Source: Tamlana carrageenivorans
GTDB taxonomy: Bacteria; Bacteroidota; Bacteroidia; Flavobacteriales; Flavobacteriaceae
DNA: 64,000 nt
Assembly: GCF_002893765.1 (NCBI RefSeq)
Contig: NZ_CP025938.1
Location: 4,052,544 to 4,116,543, forward strand
Reading direction: 5' to 3'
Within the stretch, counting starts at the first letter, position 1. Every line of letters begins with the position of its first letter. Below, in pieces: positions 15,982 through 24,487 of this stretch. Made by a program: the position numbers and the translations under genes. The notes below the pieces were generated by a model, which made no database searches, was not told where the DNA came from, and saw nothing but the letters and a program-made list of their open reading frames with translations.

Positions 15982-17525
15982 GCTTCAATTTCCTTTACAA
16001 TTTTATCAATATCGGCACGTAGTTGGTCTATCTTTTTTACTGTAATAGCGACTTCTTTATTCAGTTCTGTAATATTTATTTTTTCTCTATTGTCTTTCGC
16101 TTCTACATAACTACTTACTGAAAGGTTATAATCGTTTTCGGCTATTTTAGCATTGTCTATGGTCGTGGCAATGTGTGCTACTTCTTCTCTAGTATCGAAC
16201 ATTTGCATAATCTGTTCGATATGGTTATCGTATAGCACATTATTATTGGTTTCTTTTTTAAAGAAATCTTCACCACTTACATCTATAAACTGGGTTTTGG
16301 TATCGGTTTTACTTTTAGAAAGCACTAAGATGTTTACTGCTATAGATGTACCAAAAAACAGGTTAGGTGCTAGCGAGATAACCGTTTCTACATAGTTATT
16401 ATCTACTAAATACTTTCTTATTTTTTGCTCTGCGCCACCACGGTAAAAAATACCTGGAAAACACACCAAGGCTGCTCTACCTTTACTAGATAGGTAACTT
16501 AAAGCATGTAATACAAAAGCAAAATCTGCTTTAGATTTTGGGGCTAATACACCTGCAGGTGCAAAACGGTCGTCGTTAATAAGTGTAGGGTCGTCGCTAC
16601 CTTTCCATTTTACAGAATATGGCGGATTAGATACAATGGCATCAAAAGGCTTATCATCGCCTAATTGTGGGTTTTCTAACGTATCTCCTAACACGATATG
16701 AAACTTGTCGTAATTCACATTATGTAAAAACATATTCATACGCGCCAAGTTATAGGTAGTATGGTTTATTTCTTGTCCGTAAAATCCATCTTCAATAATA
16801 TGGCTATCGAAATGTTTTTTAGCTTGCAAGAGCAAAGAACCAGAACCTGCTGCAGGGTCGTAAATTTTATTGACTTTGTCCTGCTTGTGCATGGCTAATT
16901 GTGCAATTAACCGAGATACACTTTGCGGCGTAAAAAACTCACCACCAGATTTTCCTGCGTTGGCTGCATAATTAGAGATTAGAAACTCATAGGCATCACC
17001 AAATAGGTCTATCTGGTTATCCTCGAACTTACCAAGATTTAAACTTTCTACGCCCTTTAAAACTTTTGCTAAACGGCTGTTTTTATTTTCTACGGTATTC
17101 CCTAAACGGTTACTTGTGGTATCAAAATCGGCAAATAAACCTTTAATATCATCTTCTGAGGGGTAACCATTTGCTGAACTTTCTATAGCTGAGAATATGG
17201 CAGCTAAATCTGTGTTTAGATTTTCGTTATCGTTAGCACCATTGGCAATGTTTACAAACAACTGGCTTGGATAGATAAAGTAGCCTTTTGTTTTTATGGC
17301 ATCCTCTTTTATTTCTGGTGTAATGATAGCGTCTGATATGCTTGCATAGTTAATGCTTTCATCTCCAGCTTCAATATAATTGCTAAAATTCTCACTGATG
17401 AAACGGTAGAATAGGGTTCCTAATACGAAGTGTTTAAAATCCCATCCATCTACTGAACCACGAACATCGTTGGCTATTTTCCAAATTTGATTATGTAATT
17501 CGGCTCTTTGGTTGTTGCTTGTCAT
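15978..17525 (-). CDS. hsdM: Type I restriction enzyme, modification subunit HsdM (N6-adenine methyltransferase)
   Basis: The 515-residue methylase begins with the helical HsdM_N domain (WKIANDVRGSVDGWDFKHFV, then LGTLFYRFISENF). The SAM-binding motif I is DPAAGSG (223-229) and the catalytic motif IV is NPPY (300-303), the signature of N6-adenine methylation. GKSGGEFFTPQSVSRLI before motif I is typical. The C-terminal 60 residues form a probable coiled coil that contacts HsdS. It is second in the operon, 35 bp after fic. It can methylate with HsdS alone and restricts when HsdR joins. Confidence 0.96.
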   Translation of the reverse strand: MTSNNQRAELHNQIWKIANDVRGSVDGWDFKHFVLGTLFYRFISENFSNYIEAGDESINYASISDAIITPEIKEDAIKTKGYFIYPSQLFVNIANGANDNENLNTDLAAIFSAIESSANGYPSEDDIKGLFADFDTTSNRLGNTVENKNSRLAKVLKGVESLNLGKFEDNQIDLFGDAYEFLISNYAANAGKSGGEFFTPQSVSRLIAQLAMHKQDKVNKIYDPAAGSGSLLLQAKKHFDSHIIEDGFYGQEINHTTYNLARMNMFLHNVNYDKFHIVLGDTLENPQLGDDKPFDAIVSNPPYSVKWKGSDDPTLINDDRFAPAGVLAPKSKADFAFVLHALSYLSSKGRAALVCFPGIFYRGGAEQKIRKYLVDNNYVETVISLAPNLFFGTSIAVNILVLSKSKTDTKTQFIDVSGEDFFKKETNNNVLYDNHIEQIMQMFDTREEVAHIATTIDNAKIAENDYNLSVSSYVEAKDNREKINITELNKEVAITVKKIDQLRADIDKIVKEIEA

Positions 17526-17560
17526 TTATATTTTATAATTAATTTATTATTCAGTGTACA

Positions 17561-18646
17561 TTAAGCCTGCTCTAAAACAGCCATTAATCTATGATTGAGA
17601 TATAGTTTTTCTTTACCTACTTTTTCGGATGTTAAAAAGCCTGCAGCTTCTAAGTCCATTAAATAATTCCCTACTGTTTTAGGAGTTCCTAATTTTTCAT
17701 CAATTAAAAATTGTCGTTTGGTGTATGGTAATCTAAATAGTATCTCTACGAGTTCTTTAGTATATGCGTTAGGTAATTTTTCTTTAATTTCAGATGTCAT
17801 TTGCTCCATTAACTCGGTCACATCTTTTAAACGTTTTAAACCTTTTTTAGCGGTATATTCAACCATTTCTAGCATATATAATATCCACGATTCCCAATCA
17901 TTATTTTCGGTAACTTCACGTAGTTTATTATAATAATCTGCTTTGTTTTTTATTATATACTCGCTTAAATAAATTGCAGGTGTGTCTAATAGTTTCTCTA
18001 GTTTTAAATAGAGTAATAACAAGATGCGTCCTGTTCTACCATTACCATCACTAAAAGGGTGTATGGCTTCAAATTGATAATGCATTAACGCCATTTTTAT
18101 TAATGGGTCTATGGTATCATTTTCATTAATAAACGCTTCTAAATTGGCTAATTTCTCCCTTATAACCGTTTCTCCTGTTGGTGGTGTGTATATCGTTTCC
18201 CCTTTAGCATTTTTTAGAGCAGTACCAGGAGTTGTTCTTATTCCTGCCGTGTTTTTTTTAATGCTTCGTACAATATCTATACATAAATTTGTGCTAATAA
18301 AAGGGCGCTTTTCTATATCATGTAATCCATTCCAAAGCGCTTCTTTATAACTTAGCACTTCTTTTGTAGCCGGGTTATCAAACTTTTTATCGGCAACTAA
18401 AGATTTGTATAAATCATCGTTAGTGGTAATAATGTTTTCTATTTCGGAACTTGCTTTTGCCTCTTGTAAATGAATAGTGTCTAAAAATAATGTTGGGTTT
18501 GGCAAATTAGTGAGCATACCATTAAGCTGTGCTAATGCTCTACTGGCATCAATAGTTTTTCGTAAAACTTTTGTTGTTTCTAATGTTTGTTTTGGAGGCA
18601 ATAGCGGTAAGCTATTATAAGGCGTATCTCTACTAAAATCTGTCAT
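17561..18646 (-). CDS. Fic-family protein, class II (N-terminal inhibitory helix), with C-terminal winged helix
   Basis: The 361-residue protein is probably an AMP-transferase. The active-site loop HPFSDGNGRTGR (from residue 196) is complete. The inhibitory motif [ST]xxxE[GN] appears as SSEIEN (66-71) in the N-terminal domain, which would hold the enzyme off until released. The last 80 residues (ELVEILFRLPYTKRQFLID, then TPKTVGNYLMDLEAAGFL) form a winged helix like that of DNA-binding Fic proteins. I use the ATG at 18646 (MTDFSRD); the three codons upstream start with TTG. It is the first gene of the RM operon, behind a cluster of repeated motifs. Target proteins are unknown. Confidence 0.92.
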   Translation of the reverse strand: MTDFSRDTPYNSLPLLPPKQTLETTKVLRKTIDASRALAQLNGMLTNLPNPTLFLDTIHLQEAKASSEIENIITTNDDLYKSLVADKKFDNPATKEVLSYKEALWNGLHDIEKRPFISTNLCIDIVRSIKKNTAGIRTTPGTALKNAKGETIYTPPTGETVIREKLANLEAFINENDTIDPLIKMALMHYQFEAIHPFSDGNGRTGRILLLLYLKLEKLLDTPAIYLSEYIIKNKADYYNKLREVTENNDWESWILYMLEMVEYTAKKGLKRLKDVTELMEQMTSEIKEKLPNAYTKELVEILFRLPYTKRQFLIDEKLGTPKTVGNYLMDLEAAGFLTSEKVGKEKLYLNHRLMAVLEQA

Positions 18647-18655
18647 TTTGAACAA

Positions 18656-18737
18656 GGGTAATAATTACTCACGTTTTTTCAACGAGGGTAAATATAGTCA
18701 AAAATTACCTTTGTATAATGTACAAGTGTAAAAATTA
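18656..18737. promoter_or_regulatory. Repeated GGGTAA/TTACC motifs upstream of fic
   Basis: Four related sites occur in 82 bp ahead of the operon: GGGTAATAATTAC (18656-18668, containing the palindrome GTAATAATTAC), GAGGGTAA (18684-18691), an inverse TTACCTTTG (18705-18713) and a weaker AAAAATTAC (18729-18737). Such clusters suggest a dimeric repressor. The winged helix of the Fic protein is a natural candidate for autoregulation. This is inferred from sequence only. Confidence 0.4.
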
Positions 18738-18835
18738 CTTCTATTTTAATTAATTCGAGAGTTCCTCATTTTAAAGCCTTTAATTTCTAATTATATAAAC
18801 AAAATAATCAAACCAATAAAAAATTTATAATAACA

Positions 18836-19033
18836 TCATTCCTTTTTAAAAATCCTACAAAGCATATAACCTATAACAATACAAGGTAAAGCCATATTAA
18901 TTGTTCCAAAAATAATCTGAAGAGTTCTTTTGTCACTATATGCTGCACCATTTGTAATAATCAACCAGGCAAAAATAAGAAAACAATAAAAAATAAACTT
19001 AAGACAACCTTTCTTATGGGCATGGTGGACAAT
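18836..19033 (-). pseudogene. Possible remnant of a small two-helix membrane protein
   Basis: A minus-strand frame ends in TGA at 18836 and reads back through GCLKFIFYCFLIFAWLIIT, then SDKRTLQIIF, and NMALPCIVIGYMLCRIFKKE. These are two clear transmembrane helices with a basic end. It has no credible start codon: upstream it runs into the serine-hydrolase-like remnant on the other strand. It may be the tail of a truncated gene carried in the island. Low confidence. Confidence 0.25.
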
Positions 19034-19167
19034 TGTTCGGGTACCAACCCTATATTGGCAGCATGAAATCTAATAACTATTATTTTGTGTTTTATATTGA
19101 TGATGCTAATGTTTCATCATGGTATCCACCCATTGAAATATCAAGATTAAAGGAAGGAGTTGAGTAA
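19003..19167 (+). pseudogene. C-terminal fragment resembling a serine hydrolase (beta-lactamase-like)
   Basis: Between stops at 19000 and 19167 the frame reads LSYGHGGQLFGYQPYIGSMK, then SNNYYFVFYIDDANVSSW. YGHGGxxxGY followed by a strand of this kind is how the C-terminal part of penicillin-binding-protein-like serine hydrolases usually looks (the HxG motif). There is no start codon and no upstream domain. I read it as debris truncated when the insertion sequence arrived 22 bp downstream. Confidence 0.3.
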
Positions 19168-19248
19168 AATACTTTAAAACGAAATAACGGATCAAGAGCA
19201 AAAGTTGGGGAGTAAAAATAATTTTATCTTTGGAAAAAATTAAATTCC

Positions 19249-19599
19249 GTGGAAATTTCTAAAGATTTATTATCCTTATTACTACCTGATTTTCTGGTAG
19301 CTCATTTTAGTTTTAAAAGTAGTTCTTCAACAGAAGATAAACTTCGGTTGTATTTCGAAGAGAAGAACATTGTCCCAAATAGTTTTAAAACACGTAAAGT
19401 AGAATCTAAAGGTTTTCATAAAGAAATAATTATCGAGGATTTTCCACTTAGAGGGAAACTAGTTTATCTGCATTTAAAGCGCCGCAGATGGCGTGATGTA
19501 GACACAAAAGAAACCCTGCAAAGAGACTGGAATAATGTAGCAAAAGGCACTCGTATGACCACCGAGTTTGCCGCTTTTTTAAAAGAAATTAATCGATAA
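19249..19599 (+). CDS. Transposase N-terminal-region protein of the ISAon1-type element
   Basis: The 116-residue protein (starting at a GTG) has the form of the separate N-terminal piece of ISAon1-like transposases: MEISKDLLSLLLPDFLVAHF at the start, FHKEIIIEDFPLRGKLVYL in the middle and HLKRRRWRDVDTKETLQRDW towards the end. The basic, Trp-rich part probably binds the terminal repeats. In ordinary ISL3 elements this region is fused to the DDE domain. Here its stop is followed, in the +1 frame and 31 bp on, by the catalytic gene, whose frame is open back to the end of this one. The two may be joined by frameshifting or act as separate chains. Confidence 0.8.
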   Translation: MEISKDLLSLLLPDFLVAHFSFKSSSSTEDKLRLYFEEKNIVPNSFKTRKVESKGFHKEIIIEDFPLRGKLVYLHLKRRRWRDVDTKETLQRDWNNVAKGTRMTTEFAAFLKEINR

Positions 19600-19630
19600 T
19601 AACAATACTAGCACGCAAACTATAGCTAAT

Positions 19631-20575
19631 TTGTATGGTTTAGATGGTAAAAAGCTACAGCGCCAATATCGAGATTATTTAAGTGAATTTAAAGATTGGG
19701 AATACCTTGAGCAATCCACCAAATGGTTAGTCTACCCTCAAAATATTGGCAAACGATTATCTATAGATGAAATAGCACTTTCACAAGGAGAGTTATACAC
19801 CGTAGTAACCAATAAAAAAGCCAAAGGTAGAGCAGGTTCTATTGTAGCTATTATTTCAGGAACTAAGTCTGAAGAGGTTATTAAATATCTTAAAAAGATA
19901 CCTGAAGGCAAGCGGAGGTTGGTAGAAGAAATAACCTTAGATATGGCCGGTAGCATGAAACTAATTGCAAAGAAGAGCTTCCCAAGAGCCGTGCAAGTCA
20001 TTGATCGCTTTCATGTACAACAACTAGCTTCTGATGCTGTACAAGACATTAGAGTAAAATACCGCTGGCAAGCTCTAGAACTAGAAAATGAGGCTATCAA
20101 GACAGCTAAAAATAATAACTACCAGTATCGAGCAGAAGTATTTAGTAACGGGGATACGCGCAAACAACTGCTAGCACGAAGTAGGTATCTTCTATTCAAA
20201 AGTCCTGACAAATGGACTAGTTCCCAAAAGGAAAGGGCAGGAATTTTATTCATGCAATACCCTATGATAAAGGAAGCTTATGACTTGTCAAACCAGCTAA
20301 GAGTAATTTATAATACTTGTACAGACAAAAATATAGCAATGACTAAATTGGCACTTTGGTACAATCAAATTGAAAATAGTGGCTTTAAAAGCTTTAGAGT
20401 TGTTATGAACACAATCTCCCTAAATTACAGGGGAATATTAAACTATTTTGACAACAGAATTACCAATGCGGCCGCTGAATCTTTTAATGCAAAGATCAAA
20501 GCCTTTAGACAACAACTTAGAGGTGTGAGAAATAAGGAATTCTTCCTCTTTAGATTAGCACAAATTTATGCCTAG
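19631..20575 (+). CDS. ISAon1/ISL3-type DDE transposase, catalytic part
   Basis: The 314-residue protein is a DDE_Tnp_ISL3 domain: SIDEIALSQGELYTVVTNKK with the first acidic residue, EITLDMAGSMKLIAKKSFPR and VQVIDRFHVQQLASDAVQ with the second, and NAAAESFNAKIKAFRQQLRG with the catalytic Glu near the C-terminus. It ends in FFLFRLAQIYA and a TAG inside the right terminal repeat. No ATG begins the frame. TTG at 19631 is the first plausible start, but the frame is open upstream to the end of the preceding gene, so the natural product may be a frameshift fusion. It looks intact. Confidence 0.85.
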   Translation: MYGLDGKKLQRQYRDYLSEFKDWEYLEQSTKWLVYPQNIGKRLSIDEIALSQGELYTVVTNKKAKGRAGSIVAIISGTKSEEVIKYLKKIPEGKRRLVEEITLDMAGSMKLIAKKSFPRAVQVIDRFHVQQLASDAVQDIRVKYRWQALELENEAIKTAKNNNYQYRAEVFSNGDTRKQLLARSRYLLFKSPDKWTSSQKERAGILFMQYPMIKEAYDLSNQLRVIYNTCTDKNIAMTKLALWYNQIENSGFKSFRVVMNTISLNYRGILNYFDNRITNAAAESFNAKIKAFRQQLRGVRNKEFFLFRLAQIYA

Positions 20576-20633
20576 TCCCCAACTTTTAGGACTGATCCAT
20601 AACTTTATACATTTGTTCTCCAAACATCCAAAA

Positions 20634-20667
20634 ACAAAAAAAGCAAGCTTTTTACAGCTTGCTTTTT
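20634..20667 (-). terminator. Terminator of tRNA-Tyr
   Basis: A perfect 12-bp stem, AAAAAGCAAGCT (20638-20649) with AGCTTGCTTTTT (20656-20667), has a 6-nt loop. On the minus strand it is followed by a T-run. It lies a few bases beyond the tRNA 3' end. Confidence 0.88.
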
Positions 20668-20673
20668 GTTTTG

Positions 20674-20755
<82 letters not shown>

Positions 20756-20855
20756 AAAACCGAGCGCAAATATATAACGCATTATTGGTTTTGCAAAATA
20801 AAATATCAAAGTTTTTTTATAATTCGTAGCGCAATCTAAAGGTTACAAATCGCGG

Positions 20856-23528
20856 TTAAATGTAATACTCTGTGGCACTTACAGATAAATTACTTGAACT
20901 ACTTGTATTTTGAGATTTGGTATCTAAAATATTTGTTGCTTTTAACTCATACTCCCACTTACTATCTTTATTATTTCGGAAAGATAGCGAAGCATCCCAG
21001 AATTCGAAGGTGTTTAAAGTACCAGACTCATTACTAAATCGGTTGTGGGCATAATTGGTTTTAAAGGTGAGTTTCTTAAGAATAAGCGCATCAAAATCTA
21101 TTGAAGGTTCATTGGTATAAAATTTTGTACGGCTAGCGCCTTGATCATTATCCTTAATGGTAAAACGATATCCTAGTTCAAAATTTGGAGCTTCTCGAAA
21201 ATTAGTACGCACTCTAGCGCGGTAGGTTTGAGCATAATTTTCGTTGGTTGAGGCCTGATTATTCACAAACTGATTAAACTTATTATAACTCAAGTTAGCA
21301 TTTAAGGTCGACCTGAATTTACCAATGGTTTTATCGATGTTTCCACTTACGCTAGCAGTTTCATCGGCTAAGCCCGAATTAAAAGGCGAGCTTACACGTA
21401 CCACACCACCAGGAACGAACTGCGAACTCGTTCTAATTCTATCTACCGTTTTACTATAATTAATACGCGCTCGTACATTGGTATAATTGAACATATTAAA
21501 ACTGAAATAAGACAGATTCAAATTATGAGATAAGGCACTTTCTAACTCCGGATTTCCAGAAAATATCGAACTGTAACTGTTTAGTACCAAACCTCGAGCT
21601 AACTGATTAACATCGGTAAAATCGGTTTGCATGGCATAATTGAATGTGATTTGTTCGCTTTTTTTAAGTTGTAAAATCACATTAAAATCTGGTAATAAAC
21701 GGAAGAAGTTATCAATGTATTCTTCATTAAACTGTTCGTTTTTAGAACTGTAAGCATGGGCAGAAAGCCCTGGAGTAAACGTAAACAATCCTGATTTTAA
21801 TCGGTAATGCGCTCCTAAATATACATCACTAAATCTATAGCCAATATCATTAGTGGATAAACCATCATTTATGGTAGGCATAGCCTCCACTTGGGTGCCA
21901 TCGTCTAAGGTTTGAAAAATATTGGAGTCAAAATCCTGCTTGCTATAGATGATTCCTAAAGTTATGTTCAAATCACTTTTCTGATTTAAAATATGCCAAT
22001 AATCCAACCTAGCATCCAATTGATTGGATTTTACACGTTTTTCTTGAGATACGTTGTACGCCGATTGTAGATTGTTAAGCCCCAAAGCATCGGCTACATC
22101 ATCATAATTTGCTTTATCTTCAATAAAGGCGTTGTAAAACGGATCTTCATCTTGAATTAAACTTTGCGCTTCAACAGCAAAAATATTTTTGTCGTTTAAA
22201 GTATAATAGTAGTTAAAATTCTGATTGATACTATACGGATCGGCACTTTCTAATTCGTTCACATCACCGTTCACAGAAGAGTAAAACAGCTGTTCTTGGG
22301 ATTCTTTGGACACGCGTCCTAAAACATCATAATCCAACTGATTATTGGTATTTGGTTTATAAGTAGCACTTAGTTTTAGCATCCCCAAATCACTTCTTTG
22401 TACCGTATTGCTTTCGGTATATTCGTCTGGAATACCTAATTCGGGATCGGTATATTGAGTTTCTCGATGCTCTTCCATTAAGGTTTTATTATTTGAAAAA
22501 ATAGCAAAACCACTTAAGTCTAAAGTCTCTTTTGGTGAATAACTGAAATTCGCCGCACCAAACTTGGTGTTTATTTCTTTCGCTCTATTATTTTGAGCGG
22601 TTAAAAAACCTAAACTGTTACTTCCTAAATTGATATTGGTACCACTGTTGCGACTTGGACTCCTAAACCCGCCTGTGAAATTAAAGTAATCTCGACGTGT
22701 AAAAGCTACTTCACCTATATTGTTTATGTCGCCAATCACATTAATGCTGTACTCTGGACTGTAATAGAACAATTTAGGCTGAGCGAGATATAAACCAGCA
22801 TCGTCGGCAACTCCACTACCTCCAGTAACATTTCCAAACCAAAAATTCTTCTTGCCTTCTTTTAATTTGATATTGATGGCTATATTATCTTGATTGTTGG
22901 TGACCCCACTTAATTGTCCGATTTCAGCATAATTTTTTAAAACCTCCACTTTATCAATCGCATTAGCCGGAATGTTTTTAGTCGCTATTTTAGAATCGCC
23001 ATCAAAAAAGTCTTTGCCTTCTACCATCACTTTTCCAACCGTCTTCCCTTCAACTTCTATCTCGCCGTCATCATTTACCTCAACACCGGGGAGTTTATTT
23101 AAAACGTCCTCCAATTTACGTTCGGTTCCCGAAGTAAAAGAATCGGCGTTATAAACTATGGTGTCGCCCTTCACAGTCACGGGCATTTCGTAAACCAACT
23201 CTACAGCCTCTAAGGCATTGTCATACTCCAGCGAGAAATTTTTAACCACATCATCAGTGGTGGTGATTATTTCAGTTTGATGGGTTTTCATACCTATATA
23301 ACTTACTTGAATATTATATGCTGTATTTTTTTCAACAGATAAGCGGTAACGGCCTTCGGGTGTTGTAATCCCATAAGACTCTAATTTTTGTGTTTGTTTG
23401 TTAATAGCAATAACATTGGCTAGTTCTAAAGGCGCACCAACACTATCTTTTACCACGCCTTCCAATTTTATTTGTCCGTTTACAGCAAATGCCATTAAAA
23501 AGAGTGTTAAAAAGATGAGTTTTTTCAT
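20856..23528 (-). CDS. TonB-dependent-receptor-like outer-membrane beta-barrel protein
   Basis: The 890-residue protein has a signal peptide (MKKLIFLTLFLMAFAVNG), a carboxypeptidase-regulatory-like beta-sandwich (LEGVVKDSVGAPLELANVIA to about residue 105), a plug-like region (RKLEDVLNKLPGVEVNDDGE; VMVEGKDFFDGD; NAIDKVEVLKNYAEIGQLSG) and a long barrel of alternating strands to the C-terminus. No clear TonB box is seen and the plug is short, as in the 'outer membrane beta-barrel family' of Bacteroidota. The substrate is unknown. The GLPGLI gene lies 26 bp upstream on the same strand, the usual pairing for this family. Confidence 0.88.
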   Translation of the reverse strand: MKKLIFLTLFLMAFAVNGQIKLEGVVKDSVGAPLELANVIAINKQTQKLESYGITTPEGRYRLSVEKNTAYNIQVSYIGMKTHQTEIITTTDDVVKNFSLEYDNALEAVELVYEMPVTVKGDTIVYNADSFTSGTERKLEDVLNKLPGVEVNDDGEIEVEGKTVGKVMVEGKDFFDGDSKIATKNIPANAIDKVEVLKNYAEIGQLSGVTNNQDNIAINIKLKEGKKNFWFGNVTGGSGVADDAGLYLAQPKLFYYSPEYSINVIGDINNIGEVAFTRRDYFNFTGGFRSPSRNSGTNINLGSNSLGFLTAQNNRAKEINTKFGAANFSYSPKETLDLSGFAIFSNNKTLMEEHRETQYTDPELGIPDEYTESNTVQRSDLGMLKLSATYKPNTNNQLDYDVLGRVSKESQEQLFYSSVNGDVNELESADPYSINQNFNYYYTLNDKNIFAVEAQSLIQDEDPFYNAFIEDKANYDDVADALGLNNLQSAYNVSQEKRVKSNQLDARLDYWHILNQKSDLNITLGIIYSKQDFDSNIFQTLDDGTQVEAMPTINDGLSTNDIGYRFSDVYLGAHYRLKSGLFTFTPGLSAHAYSSKNEQFNEEYIDNFFRLLPDFNVILQLKKSEQITFNYAMQTDFTDVNQLARGLVLNSYSSIFSGNPELESALSHNLNLSYFSFNMFNYTNVRARINYSKTVDRIRTSSQFVPGGVVRVSSPFNSGLADETASVSGNIDKTIGKFRSTLNANLSYNKFNQFVNNQASTNENYAQTYRARVRTNFREAPNFELGYRFTIKDNDQGASRTKFYTNEPSIDFDALILKKLTFKTNYAHNRFSNESGTLNTFEFWDASLSFRNNKDSKWEYELKATNILDTKSQNTSSSSNLSVSATEYYI

Positions 23529-23554
23529 GAATAATGTTTTAGTTGAAGTTGTAA

Positions 23555-24409
23555 TTATCGACGTCCGCCACGGCCACGACCTCTATACATATCGCGCATT
23601 TCTTCCATTTTCTCTTTTGAAATTTTATCAAATTCGGCTTGAGTCACTTCTTTACCCTTGGTTGGCGCTTTAATATCTTCTTTATCTGAAGGGTTTATCA
23701 CAATTTTAGAACACAGCATGGTTGTGTTATCTGCACTAACTTCTAAAATTAAACCCGGTAGCCCCCAGTATACATCAGGTCCAAGATTTACTGGAATTTG
23801 CGGTGTGTACCAAGCGACAACTTTAATATCGTTTTGCCGTTCCGCTTCAGGACGAGTTTCTTTTTTTGATGATTCATCTGCTTTATCGCGTGGTGGTCGT
23901 CTAAAATCTCTGAAATCAAAACCTGTTTTTGGTTTTACGGCTTCAGCTCTAAAACAAGTGTATTGCCCTATAATTTTAGATTCTCCTGTTAATTTCCAAT
24001 CCAAACTCTGTAGACTGTCCTTAATTAGAAATTGCTTTCCGAAAAGGTCTTTTTTCTGAATAAATGCTTTCGACTTTACATTTTTATATTGATCGCCACC
24101 AGACGTGTTCATCATACCAAATCGCATCCCTCTACCTCCAGTTGGAGCATCTAGACTTTCTTCCTCGACATATAAAGCTTCAGATTGGTTAAAGGTTAGA
24201 ATGAATGTTTTTTCTAAAGCGCTTTTCATACGCTCTGCAATTTGTTTTTTACGTTCCTCCGTCATGTCTCTACCGCCAAAATTGCTCATATCTATGGAGG
24301 TTTTAGTTTCATAATAGGCTTTCCCTTGAAAATCTTTTTGAGCAAATAAGCTACTTGAAACGGTTAAAAAAAGTAAAATGACTTGGATTCTTAAATGTTT
24401 GAAAATCAT
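23555..24409 (-). CDS. GLPGLI-family secreted protein
   Basis: The 284-residue protein is named for the motif GLPGLI, present here in DVYWGLPGLILEVSADNTTM. A signal peptide (IQVILLFLTVSSSLFAQ) is followed by KDFQGKAYYETK, a long Lys/Arg-rich helix (MTEERKKQIAERMKSAL), and the conserved WKLTGESKIIGQYTCFRAEA. The C-terminus is Arg/Gly-rich (MYRGRGRGGRR). Proteins of this family are predicted periplasmic partners of the neighbouring outer-membrane barrels; their activity is unknown. I prefer the ATG at 24409; an ATG at 24448 would put 13 extra residues before the signal. It is the first gene of the pair. Confidence 0.88.
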   Translation of the reverse strand: MIFKHLRIQVILLFLTVSSSLFAQKDFQGKAYYETKTSIDMSNFGGRDMTEERKKQIAERMKSALEKTFILTFNQSEALYVEEESLDAPTGGRGMRFGMMNTSGGDQYKNVKSKAFIQKKDLFGKQFLIKDSLQSLDWKLTGESKIIGQYTCFRAEAVKPKTGFDFRDFRRPPRDKADESSKKETRPEAERQNDIKVVAWYTPQIPVNLGPDVYWGLPGLILEVSADNTTMLCSKIVINPSDKEDIKAPTKGKEVTQAEFDKISKEKMEEMRDMYRGRGRGGRR

Positions 24410-24487
24410 ATAAAATGTATTTATGCGTGCTATAATTATCTTGTTCAACTAATTGCGATTGTTAATCTATATTTTTTAATTTTTATT

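Larger units (their letters stand above)
10120..20598. mobile_element. Defence island bounded by inverted ISL3/ISAon1-type ends
   Basis: A 10.5-kb block carrying fic, hsdM, rhuM, hsdS, a four-helix-bundle gene and hsdR, plus the complete insertion sequence at its right end. Its two outer edges are identical 26-bp IS right ends pointing outward, like a composite transposon whose left IS has been almost wholly deleted. tRNA-Ser (with its terminator) lies 25 bp outside on the left and tRNA-Tyr 76 bp outside on the right. I see no matching 8-bp duplication at the outer edges, so movement as a single unit is not proven. Confidence 0.5.
19189..20598 (+). mobile_element. Complete ISL3/ISAon1-type insertion sequence
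   Basis: This 1410-bp element has 26-bp imperfect terminal repeats: GGATCAAGAG-CAAAAGTTGG-GGAGTA at 19189-19214 and, in inverse, GGATCAGTCC-TAAAAGTTGG-GGACTA at 20573-20598 (20 of 26 match). It carries two frames, an N-terminal-region protein and a DDE transposase, whose stop codon lies inside the right repeat. It forms the right edge of the defence island. Confidence 0.85.

Noticed and set aside
10120..20598. Clear target-site duplication around the whole island
   Set aside because: The 8 bp outside the left end (CTTTTTTT) and outside the right end (ATAACTTT) do not match, so movement as one unit is not shown.
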